Origin: Desmodus rotundus
Lineage: Eukaryota; Chordata; Mammalia; Chiroptera; Phyllostomidae
Length of the DNA: 64,000 nt
Assembly (NCBI RefSeq): GCF_022682495.2
Contig: NW_026527310.1
Span: forward strand, 16,570-80,569
Reading direction: 5' to 3'
This document shows positions 1-8,568 of the stretch, one piece after another. Under the pieces are notes generated by a model. The model saw only the letters and a program-made list of their open reading frames with translations, had not been told where the DNA came from and did not search any database. The number at the start of each line of letters is the position of its first letter. Positions within the stretch are counted from its first letter, which is position 1. A program made the translations under genes and the position numbers.

Positions 1-15
1 GGGAAAACGCGCGGT

Positions 16-29
16 CCTCTGGGTGGCAG
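16..29 (+). promoter_or_regulatory. CTCF-like core word, reference copy
   Basis: CCTCTGGGTGGCAG matches 12 of 14 positions of the CTCF core pattern CCASYAGRKGGCRS, with mismatches at the third and sixth positions. It sits at the start of most monomers. CTCF is known to bind the GC-rich macrosatellites D4Z4 and DXZ4, so the match deserves a check, but a degenerate word alone is weak evidence. Confidence 0.3.
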
Positions 30-138
30 GGAGGGCCTCCGTTAACTCTGACACCAGCCCAGGGACCCTGTGGACCTGGCCTGATATCTCAAGGGGGGGG
101 CACGTTGCCCGGAGGGATGCTCTTGGGGTGGGGCCTGC

Positions 139-172
139 TTGCGCCTGCGCGGCCCCGCCTCTTGGCCCGAAA
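139..172 (+). promoter_or_regulatory. NRF1-like and GC-box-like words, reference copy
   Basis: TTGCGCCTGCGCGG resembles the NRF1 half-site palindrome (GCGCNTGCGC) and is followed at once by CCCCGCCTC, a GC-box-like SP/KLF word. The pair recurs in most monomers and gives the unit a CpG-island-promoter look. Several copies break it (for example 12586-12600, 21341, 38813). No TATA or initiator can be assigned. Confidence 0.3.
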
Positions 173-216
173 CCACCCAGCCGCGGCTCGGACAAAAGCC
201 ATCTCCTGGGGGCCTC

Positions 217-272
217 CCCCCTGTTCTTCCACCCGTAAAGGGGGACCCCTTTACGGATGGAAGAACAGGGGG
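217..272. repeat. 56 bp palindrome (hairpin/cruciform), reference copy
   Basis: Two 27 bp arms (CCCCCTGTTCTTCC... and its reverse complement ending ...GGAAGAACAGGGGG) flank a GA spacer. In this copy one arm base (232) is mismatched; in most other monomers the arms pair perfectly, for example 2159-2185 with 2188-2214. The same element lies at offset 217-272 of nearly every monomer, moving to 216 or 218 where upstream 1-bp indels occur. It could extrude as a cruciform, fold in single-stranded replication intermediates, or form a stem in a transcript of either strand. Function is unknown. Confidence 0.95.
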
Positions 273-286
273 ATCTTCGCAGTGGT

Positions 287-312
287 GGGGACGGGACGGA
301 GGGGTCTGCGGG
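287..312 (+). other. Potential G-quadruplex tract, reference copy
   Basis: Four G-tracts (287-290, 293-295, 301-304, 310-312) are separated by loops of 2, 5 and 5 bases, matching the G3+N1-7 rule. The tract lies directly downstream of the palindrome and recurs in nearly all monomers. Folding is predicted from pattern only. Confidence 0.6.
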
Positions 313-949
313 TTTGCAGCCACGTAGGCCAGTTGCTGGCACCCCGGCCCCATGTGTCCCAGCTCCATGGACGAGGTGGGCCGCTTATGGCGGGATGCAG
401 GCGTCCTGCGGGGGTCAGGGGACGGCGTGGGCACTCCCCGGGCGAGAGAGGGCGCCTGGGACCCGAGAGAGCCCCGGGGAGAGTCCGAGGCCTGGCCGCA
501 GAGGCTGCCTTGCCTCCCCGGGCTCCTACCATGGGGCCTGACCGTGTTCGCCCGAGGCCCAGGTTCACCGCAGGTGAATGCCTTTTGCGGACGCCAAGGA
601 CAGGAGGTCGCCGATTCCCTCACAGAGGTGGGGGTTGGAGCTCTGGGGGACTGAGGTCGCAGCGGTCACACTCCATTTTTGGGTGGTTCCGCAGAGACTG
701 GAGGGTTGAAGCGGCTGGGTCCAAGTCTGCCGCCTTGTGGCAGGGTGGGGGCTTTGCAGGCGAAGCAAGGCTCTTAGCCTCCCAGGCGGGGCACAGGCCA
801 GACTCCCCAAGGGAGAACCGGTCCTTGGTCGAGGGTCCCGCCCGCCCGCCCGGAACCGCTCCACCTGGCGCGGAACCGTGGCCGGCCCCTCTTCCCGGCC
901 CCAGGTCCCTAGCTCTTCCCTGGCACTCTGCCTCTGCGGGGGTGGGAGA

Positions 950-970
950 GCTGCTGGGAAGTGTGGTCCA
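950..970 (+). promoter_or_regulatory. ZNF143/STAF-like word at A-type monomer end
   Basis: TGCTGGGAAGTGTGGTCC resembles the ZNF143 (SBS) element in the orientation TGCTGGGAATTGTAGTCC, with two mismatches. Monomer 9 (10491-10508) has GGGAATTGTGG and only one mismatch. B-type tails (GGCTGGCAAGTGTGG) lose it. Binding is speculative. Confidence 0.22.
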
Positions 971-971
971 C

Positions 972-1942
972 GGGATAACGCGCGGTCCTCTGGGTGGCAG
1001 GGAGGGCCTCCGTTAACTCTGACACCAGCCCAGGGACCCTGTGGACCTGGCCTGATATCTCAAGGGGGGGGCACGTTGCCCTGAGGGATGCTCTTGGGGT
1101 GGGGCCTGCTTGCGCCTGCGCGGCCCCGCCTCTTGGCCCGAAACCACCCAGCCGCGGCTCGGACAAAAGCCATCTCCTGGGGGCCTCCCCCCTGTTCTTC
1201 CATCCGTAAAGGGGGACCCCTTTACGGATGGAAGAACAGGGGGATCTTCGCAGTGGTGGGGACGGGACGGAGGGGTCTGCGGGTTTGCAGCCACGTAGGC
1301 CAGTTGCTGGCACCCCTCCCCATGTGTCCCAGCTCCATGGACGAGGTGGGCCGCTTATGGCGGGATGCAGGCGTCCTGCGGGGGTCAGGGGACGGCGTGG
1401 GCACTCCCCGGGCGAGCGAAGGCGCCTGGGACCCGAGAGAGCCCCGGGGAGAGTCCGAGGTCTGGCCGCAGAGGCTGCCATTGCCTCCCCGGGCTCCTAC
1501 CATGGGGCCTGACCGTATTCGCCCGAGGCCCAGGTTCACCGCAGGTGAATGCCTTTTGCGGACGCCAAGGACAGGAGGTCGCCGATTCCCTCACAGAGGT
1601 GGGGCTTGGAGCTCTGGGGGACTGAGGTCGCAGCGGTCACACTCCATTTTTGGGTGGTTCCGCAGAGACTGGAGGGTTGAAGCGGCTGGGTCCAAGTCTG
1701 CCGCCTTGTGGCAGGGTGGGGGCTTTGCAGGCGAAGCAAGGCTCTTAGCCTCCCAGGCGGGGCACAGGCCAGAATCTCCAAGGGAGAACCGGTCCTTGGT
1801 CGAGGGTCCCGCCCGCCCGCCCGGAACCGCTCCACCTGGCGCGGAACCGTGGCCGGCCCCTCTTCCCGGCCCCAGGTCCCTAGCTCTTCCCTGGCACTCT
1901 GCCTCTGCGGGGGTGGGAGAGCTGCTGGGAAGTGTGGTCCAC
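972..1942 (+). repeat. Monomer 2, A
   Basis: 971 bp, starts with GATAACG. It carries the linked set CACCCCTCCCC (one base shorter than usual), GCGAGCGAAGG, GAGGTCTGG and AGAATCTCC, also seen in monomer 26, plus private changes CCCTGAGGG near 1081 and ACCGTATTCG near 1514. Confidence 0.95.
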
Positions 1943-2914
1943 GGGAAAACGCGCGGTCCTCTGGGTGGCAGGGAGGGCCTCCGTTAACTCTGACACCAGC
2001 CCAGGGACCCTGTGGACCTGGCCTGATATCTCAAGGGGGGGGCACGTTGCCCGGAGGGATGCTCTTGGGATGGGGCCTGCTTGCGCCTGCGCGGCCCCGC
2101 CTCTTGGCCCGAAACCACCCAGCCGCGGCTCGGACAAAAGCCATCTCCTGGGGGCCTCCCCCCTGTTCTTCCATCCGTAAAGGGGGACCCCTTTACGGAT
2201 GGAAGAACAGGGGGATCTTCGCAGGGGTGGGGACGGGACGGAGGGGTCTGCGGGTTTGCAGCCACGTAGGCCAGTTGCTGGCACCCCGGCCCCATGTGTC
2301 CCAGCTCCATGGACGAGGTGGGCCGCTTATGGCGGGATGCAGGCGTCCTGCGGGGGTCAGGGGACGGCGTGGGCACTCCCCGGGCGAGAGAGGGCGCCTG
2401 GGACCCGAGAGAGCCCCGGGGAGAGTCCGAGGCCTGGCCGCAGAGGCTGCCATTGCCTCCCCGGGCTCCTACCATGGGGCCTGACCGTGTTCGCCCGAGG
2501 CCCAGGTTCACCGCAGGTGAATGCCTTTTGCGGACGCCAAGGACAGGAGGTCGCCGATTCCCTCACAGAGGTGGGGGTTGGAGCTCTGGGGGACTGAGGT
2601 CGCAGCGGTCACACTCCATTTTTGGGTGGTTCCGCAGAGACTGGAGGGTTGAAGCGGCTGGGTCCAAGTCTGCCGCCTTGTGGCAGGGTGGGGGCTTTGC
2701 AGGCGAAGCAAGGCTCTTAGCCTCCCAGGCGGGGCACAGGCCAGACTCCCCAAGGGAGAACCGGTCCTTGGTCGAGGGTCCCGCCCGCCCGCCCGGAACC
2801 GCTCCACCTGGCGCGGAACCGTGGCCGGCCCCTCTTCCCGGCCCCAGGTCCCTAGCTCTTCCCTGGCACTCTGCCTCTGCGGGGGTGGGAGAGCTGCTGG
2901 GAAGTGTGGTCCAC
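1943..2914 (+). repeat. Monomer 3, A (full length)
   Basis: 972 bp reference A copy with a perfect palindrome at 2159-2214. Private changes are CTTGGGATGG near 2069 and GCAGGGGTGG near 2224. Confidence 0.95.
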
Positions 2915-3884
2915 GGGAAAACGCGCGGTCCTCTGGGTGGCAGGGAGGGCCTCCGTTAACTCTGACACCAGCCCAGGGACCCTGTGGACCTGGCCTGATA
3001 TCTCAAGGGGGGGGCACTTTGCCCGGAGGGATGCTCTTGGGGTGGGGCCTGCCTGCGCCTGCGCGGCCCCGCCTCTTGGCCCGAAACCACCCAGCCGCGG
3101 CTCGGACAAAAGCCATCTCCTGGGGGCCTCCCCCCTGTTCTTCCATCCGTAAAGGGGGACCCCTTTACGGATGGAAGAACAGGGGGATCTTCGCAGTGGT
3201 GGGGACGGGACGGAGGTGTCTGCGGGTTTGCAGCCACGTAGGCCAGTTGCTGGCACACCGGCCCCATGTGTCCCAGCTCCATGGACGAGGTGGGCCGCTT
3301 ATGGCGGGATGCAGGCGTCCTGCGGGGGACAGGGGACGGCGTGGGCACTCCCCGGGCGAGACAGGGCGCCTGGGACCCGAGAGAGCACCCGGGAAAATGC
3401 CCAGCCCTGGCCCCCGGGGCTCCAGTGGCCTCCCCAGGCTCCTGCCGTGGGGCCTGGTCCCGCTCACCTGGGCCCAGGTTCTCCGCAGGTGAATGCCTTT
3501 TGCGGACACCAGGGACCACAGGCCGCGGATCCCTTCACGGGCAAGGGGGGTTCGAGCTCTGTGGGACCCAGGTCGCAGCGCACACAGTCCCTTCTCGCAA
3601 AGTTCAGCCCAGACTTTAGAGAGTAGAAGCGTCTCGGTCCAAGTTTTCCGCCTCGGGGCAGGGTGGGGCCGTTTGAGCCAAGAGAGATTCTTAGCCCCCC
3701 AGGCAGGTCTCAGGCCCGAGACCCCCAGGGAGACCCGGTCCCTGGGCGTGGGTCCCGCCCGCCCGGGCCCGCCCCACCTGGCCCGGAACCGTGGCCGGCC
3801 CCTCTTCCCGGCCCCAGGTCCCTAGCTCTTCCCTGGCACTCTGCCTCTGGCGGGGTGGGAGACGGGCTGGCAAGTGTGGTCCAC
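2915..3884 (+). repeat. Monomer 4, B
   Basis: 970 bp, first B-type copy. Module 2 switches to B at about 3387. It has several private changes (GCACTTTGCC, CACACCGGCC, GAGACAGGG, GGCAAGGGGGG), more than most B copies. Confidence 0.95.
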
Positions 3885-4856
3885 GGGAAAACGCGCGGTC
3901 CTCTGGGTGGCAGGGAGGGCCTCAGTTAACTCTGACACCAGCCCAGGGACCCTGTGGACCTGGCCTGATATCTCAAGGGGGGGGCACGTTGCCCGCAGGG
4001 ATGCTCTTGGGGTGGGGCCTGCTTGCGCCTGCGCGGCCCCGCCTCTTGGCCCGAACCCACCCAGCCGCGGCTCGGACAAAAGCCATCTCCTGGGGGCCTC
4101 CCCCCTGTTCTTCCATCCGTAACGGGTGACCCCTTTACGGATGGAAGAACAGGGGGATCTTCGCAGTGGTGGGGACGGGACGGAGGGGTCTGCGGGTTTG
4201 CAGCCACGTAGGCCAGTTGCTGGCACCCCGGCCCCATGTGTCCCAGCTCCATGGACGAGGTGGGCCGCTTATGGCGGGATGCAGGCGTCCTGCGGGGGTC
4301 AGGGGACGGCGTGGGCACTCCCCGGGCGAGAGAGGGCGCCTGGGACCCGAGAGAGCCCCGGGGAGAGTCCGAGGCCTGGCCGCAGAGGCTGCCATTGCCT
4401 CCCCGGGCTCCTACCATGGGGCCTGACCGTGTTCGCCCGAGGCCCAGGTTCACCGCAGGTGAATGCCTTTTGCGGACGCCAAGGACAGGAGGTCGTCGAT
4501 TCCCTCACAGAGGTGGGGGTTCGAGCTCTGGGGGACTGAGGTCGCAGCGGTCACACTCCATTTTTGGGTGGTTCCGCAGAGACTGGAGGGTTGAAGCGGC
4601 TGGGTCCAAGTCTGCCGCCTTGTGGCAGGGTGGGGGCTTTGCAGGCGAAGCAAGGCTCTTAGCCTCCCAGGCGGGGCACAGGCCAGACTCCCCAAGGGAG
4701 AACCGGTCCTTGGTCGAGGGTCCCGCCCGCCCGCCCGGAACCGCTCCACCTGGCGCGGAACCGTGGCCGGGCCCTCTTCCAGGCACCAGGTTCCTAGTTC
4801 TTTCCTGGCACTCTGCCTCTGCGGGGGTGGGAAAGCTGCTGGGAAGTGTGGGCCAC
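3885..4856 (+). repeat. Monomer 5, A'
   Basis: 972 bp with A' tail (CCAGGCACCAGG, TTCTTTCC). Rich in private changes: CTCAGTTAAC near 3921, CCCGCAGGG, GAACCCACCC, GTCGTCGATT near 4493. The extra divergence leads into the rearranged block that follows. Confidence 0.95.
4111..4166. repeat. Palindrome with damaged left arm
   Basis: Same element as in the other monomers, but bases 4133 (A to C) and 4137 (G to T) break pairing next to the spacer, leaving about 22 paired bases in the outer stem. Confidence 0.85.
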
Positions 4857-5039
4857 GGGAAAAAGCGCTGTCCTCTGGGTGGCAGGGAGGGCCTCCGTTA
4901 ACTCTGACACCAGCGACACCAGCCCAGGGACACTGTGGACCTGGCCTGATATCTCAAGGGGGGGGCACGTTGCCCGGAGGGATGCTCTTGGGGTGGGGCC
5001 TGCTTGCGCCTCCGCGGCACCGCCTCTTGGCCCGAAACC
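4857..5039 (+). repeat. Truncated monomer start with 9 bp duplication
   Basis: Matches monomer offset 1 to about 175, then stops inside CCCGAAACC. It starts AAAAAGCGCTG instead of AAAACGCGCGG, contains GACACCAGC twice in a row (4906-4914 and 4915-4923), and has GGGACACTG (A at 4932). These changes recur in the neighbouring rearranged pieces. Confidence 0.9.
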
Positions 5040-5115
5040 TGCTGGGAAGTGTGGTCCACGGGAAAAAGCGCTGTCCTCTGGGTGGCAGGGAGGGCCTCCG
5101 TTAACTCTGACACCA
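5039..5115 (+). repeat. Small direct re-start of the monomer
   Basis: The sequence jumps from offset ~175 back to the last ~16 bases of a monomer (CTGCTGGGAAGTGTGG) and runs through the next start, again with the private AAAAAGCGCTG variant, stopping at GACACCA. One shared C at the left junction is the only homology. The private variant shows it is a local duplicate of the tail and start around 4841-4915. Confidence 0.85.
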
Positions 5116-5683
5116 ACTGGCCTACGTGGAGGCAAACCCCCAGACCCCTCTGGCCGGAACACACCACTGCGAAGATCCCCCTTTTCTTCCATCCGTAAAG
5201 AGGCCCTCCCTGGGGAGTGGAGGAACATGGGGAGGCCCCCAGGAGATGGCTTTTGTCGGAGCCGCGGCTGGGTGGTTTCGGGCCAAGAGGCGGGGCCGCG
5301 CAGGCGCAGGCAGGCCCCACCCCAAGAGCATCCCTCCGGGCAACGTGCCCCCCCCTTGAGATATCAGGCCAGGTCCACAGTGTCCCTGGGCTGGTGTCAG
5401 AGATAACGGAGGCCCTCCCTGCCACCCAGAGGACCGCGCGTTTTCCCGTGGACCACACTTGCCAGCCCGTCTCCCACCCCGCCAGAGGCAGAGTGCCAGG
5501 GAAGAGCTAGGGACCTGGGGCCGGGAAGAGGGGCCGGCCACGGTTCCGGGCCAGGTGGGGCGGGCCCGGGCGGGCGGGACCCACGCCCAGGGACCGGGTC
5601 TCCCTGGGGGTCTCGGGCCTGGACCTGCCTGGGGGGCTAAGAGTCTCTCTTGGCTCAAACGGCCCCACCCTGCCCCGAGGCGG
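5114..5683 (-). repeat. Inverted satellite segment (B tail plus module 1)
   Basis: Read in reverse complement, this 570 bp segment runs from CCGCCTCGGGG in a B-type module 2, through the monomer boundary (near 5450) and the palindrome position, to GGCCAGTTG. It is the only reversed piece in the window. Left junction homology is CA (5114-5115) and right junction homology is a single G (5683). The part at about 5125-5240 is much more divergent from the array consensus than the rest. Confidence 0.93.
5177..5234. repeat. Decayed palindrome inside the inverted segment
   Basis: One arm (CTTCCATCCGTAAAG) is still recognisable, but the other reads GGGGAGTGGAGGAACATGG with many substitutions, so the long stem is lost. 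It is the only copy where a whole arm has decayed. Confidence 0.75.
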
Positions 5684-6626
5684 GGAGGGCCTCCGTTATC
5701 TCTGACACCAGCCCAGGGAACCTGTGGACCTGGCCTGATATCTCAAGGGGGGGGCACGTTGCCGGGAGGGATGCTCTTGGGGTGGGGCCTGCTTGCGCCT
5801 GCGCGGCCCCGCCTCTTGGCCCGAAACCACCCAGCCGCGGCTCGGACAAAAGCCATCCCCTGGGGGCCTCCCCCCTGTTCTTCCATCCGTAAAGGGGTCC
5901 CCCTTTACGGATGGAAGAACAGGGGGATCTTCGCAGTGGTGGGGACGGGACGGAGGGGTCTGCGGGTTTGCAGCCACGTAGGCCAGTTGCTGGCACCCCG
6001 GCCCCATGTGTCCCAGCTCCATGGACGAGGTGGGCCGCTTATGGCGGGATGCAGGCGTCCTGCGGGGGTCAGGGGACGGCGTGGGCACTCCCCGGGCGAG
6101 AGAGGGCGCCTGGGACCCGAGAGAGCCCCGGGGAGAGTCCGAGGCCTGGCCGCAGAGGCTGCCATTGCCTCCCCGGGCTCCTACCATGGGGCCTGACCGT
6201 GTTCGCCCGAGGCCCAGGTTCACCGCAGGTGAATGCCTTTTGCGGACGCCAAGGACAGGAGGTCGCCGATTCCCTCACAGAGGTGGCGGTTCGAGCTCTG
6301 GGGGACTGAGGTCGCAGCGGTCACACTCCATTTTTGGGTGGTTCCGCAGAGACTGGAGGGTTGAAGCGGCTGGGTCCAAGTCTGCCGCCTTGTGGCAGGG
6401 TGGGGGCTTTGCAGGCGAAGCAAGGCTCTTAGCCTCCCAGGCGGGGCACAGGCCAGACTCCCCAAGGGAGAACCGGTCCTTGGTCGAGGGTCCCGCCCGC
6501 CCGCCCGGAACCGCTCCACCTGGCGCGGAACCGTGGCCGGCCCCTCTTCCAGGCACCAGGTCCCTAGTTCTTTCCTGGCACTCTGCCTCTGCGGGGGTGG
6601 GAGAGCTGCTGGGAAGTTTGGTCCAC
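5683..6626 (+). repeat. 5'-truncated A' monomer after the inversion
   Basis: Normal orientation resumes at GGGAGGGCCTCC (monomer offset ~29) and continues to an A' tail with GAAGTTTGG. It has CCGTTATCTC (T at 5699), also found in the inverted segment at 5403, and GGGAACCTG near 5717. Confidence 0.9.
5871..5926. repeat. Palindrome with inverted centre
   Basis: Arms are intact, but the centre reads AAAGGGGTCCCCCTTT instead of AAAGGGGGACCCCTTT, which is its exact reverse complement. The only other copy of this form is at 48589-48644. Confidence 0.9.
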
Positions 6627-7596
6627 GGGAAAACGCGCGGTCCTCTGGGTGGCAGGGAGGGCCTCCGTTAACTCTGACACCAGCCCAGGGACCCTGTGGA
6701 CCTGGCCTGATATCTCAAGGGGGGGGCACGTTGCCCGGAGGGATGCTCTTGGGGTGGGGCCTGCTTGCGCCTGCGCGGCCCCGCCTCTTGGCCCGAAACC
6801 ACCCAGCCGCGGCTCCGACAAAAGCCATCTCCTGGGGGCCTCCCCCCTGTTCTTCCATCCGTAAAGGGGGACCCCTTTACGGATGGAAGAACAGGGGGAT
6901 CTTCGCAGTGGTGGGGACGGGACGGAGGGGTCTGCGGGTTTGCAGCCACGTAGGCCAGTTGCTGGCACCCCGGCCCCATGTGTTCCAGCTCCATGGACGA
7001 GGTGGGCCGCTTATGGCCCGATGCAGGCGTCCTGCGGGGGTCAGGGGACGGCGTGGGCACTCCCCGGGCGAGAGAGGGCGCCTGGGACCCGAGAGAGCAC
7101 CCGGGAAAATGCCCAGCCCTGGCCCCCGGGGCTCCAGTGGCCTCCCCAGGCTCCTGCCGTGGGGCCTGGTCCCGCTCACCTGGGCCCAGGTTCACCGCAG
7201 TTGAATGCCTTTTGCGGACACCAGGGACCACAGGCCGCGGATCCCTTTACGGGCAGGGGGGGTTCGAGCTCTGTGGGACCCAGGTCGCAGCGCACACAGT
7301 CCCTTCTCGCAAAGTTCAGCCCAGACTTTAGAGAGTAGAAGCGTCTCGGTCCAAGTTTTCCGCCTCGGGGCAGGGTGGGGCCGTTTGAGCCAAGAGAGAC
7401 TCTTAGCCCCCCAGGCAGGTCTCAGGCCCGAGACCCCCAGGGAGACCCGGTCCCTGGGCGTGGGTCCCGCCCGCCCGGGCCAGCCCCACCTGGCCCGGAA
7501 CCGTGGCCGGCCCCTCTTCCCGGCCCCAGGTCCCTAGCTCTTCCCTGGCACTCTGCCTCTGGCGGGGTGGGAGACGGGCTGGCAAGTGTGGTCCAC
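6627..7596 (+). repeat. Monomer 6, B
   Basis: 970 bp. Private markers: GGCTCCGAC near 6812 (shared with monomer 9), TATGGCCCGATG near 7013, and GCAGTTGAATG near 7198. Confidence 0.95.
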
Positions 7597-8568
7597 GGGA
7601 AAACGCGCGGTCCTCTGGGTGGCAGGGAGGGCCTCCGTTAACTCTGACACCAGCCCAGGGACCCTGTGGACCTGGCCTGATATCTCAAGGGGGGGGCACG
7701 TTGCCCGGAGGGATGCTCTTGGGGTGGGGCCTGCTTGCGCCTGCGCGGCCCCGCCTCTTGGCCCGAAACCACCCAGCCGCGGCTCGGACAAAAGCCATCC
7801 CCTGGGGTCCTCCTCCCTGTTCTTCCATCCGTAAAGGGGGACCCCTTTACGGATGGAAGAACAGGGGGATCTTCGCAGTGGTGGGGACGGAACGGAGGGG
7901 TCTGCGGGTTTGCAGCCACGTAGGCCAGTTGCTGGCACCCCGGCCCCATGTGTCCCAGCTCCATGGACGAGGTGGGCCGCTTATGGCGGGATGCAGGCGT
8001 CCTGCGGGGGTCAGGGGACGGCGTGGGCACTCCCCGGGCGAGAGAGGGCGCCTGGGACCCGAGAGAGCCCCGGGGAGAGTCCGAGGCCTGGCCGCAGAGG
8101 CTGCCATTGCCTCCCCGGGCTCCTACCATGGGGCCTGACCGTGTTCGCCCGAGGCCCAGGTTCACCGCAGGTGAATGCCTTTTGCGGACGCCAAGGACAG
8201 GAGGTCGCCGATTCCCTCACAGAGGTGGCGGTTCGAGCTCTGGGGGACTGAGGTCGCAGCGGTCACACTCCATTTTTGGGTGGTTCCGCAGAGACTGGAG
8301 GGTTGAAGCGGCTGGGTCCAAGTCTGCCGCCTTGTGGCAGGGTGGGGGCTTTGCAGGCGAAGCAAGGCTCTTAGCCTCCCAGGCGGGGCACAGGCCAGAC
8401 TCCCCAAGGGAGAACCGGTCCTTGGTCGAGGGTCCCGCCCGCCCGCCCGGAACCGCTCCACCTGGCGCGGAACCGTGGCCGGCCCCTCTTCCAGGCACCA
8501 GGTCCCTAGTTCTTTCCTGGCACTCTGCCTCTGCGGGGGTGGGAGAGCTGCTGGGAAGTTTGGTCCAC
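7597..8568 (+). repeat. Monomer 7, A'
   Basis: 972 bp. Has CATCCCCTGGGGTCCTCCTCCC before the palindrome and GAGGTGGCGGTTCGAG, the latter shared with the A' copy ending at 6626. Confidence 0.95.

Larger units (their letters stand above)
1..971 (+). repeat. Monomer 1, A-short
   Basis: 971 bp and in phase with the window start by chance. The left arm of its palindrome has a T-to-C change at 232 (ACCCG), otherwise seen only in monomer 51 (50315-51285), which marks the two as close relatives. Confidence 0.95.

Noticed and set aside
217..272. The palindrome as a terminal inverted repeat or foldback transposon
   Set aside because: It is a single compact hairpin with a 2 bp spacer, without target-site duplications, and is fixed at one offset in all copies. 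It belongs to the monomer and is not an independent insertion.
217..272. Rho-independent transcription terminator
   Set aside because: No U-run follows the stem on either strand, and the context is eukaryotic satellite-like.
821..856. CCCG/CCGC microsatellite-like stretch (CGCCCGCCCGCCCGG)
   Set aside because: It is short and of constant length across copies. It looks like ordinary monomer sequence and is not an expanded microsatellite.
3549..3561. GGTTCGAGCTC in B-type copies resembles an RNA polymerase III B box
   Set aside because: The conserved C after the variable pair is T, no A box lies at a suitable distance upstream, and there is no terminator T-run. A tRNA-derived SINE origin is not supported.
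5122..5658. Unusual reading frames in 4857-5700 that differ from the rest of the array
   Set aside because: They come from the inverted segment and partial copies being read in a new order, not from an inserted gene.
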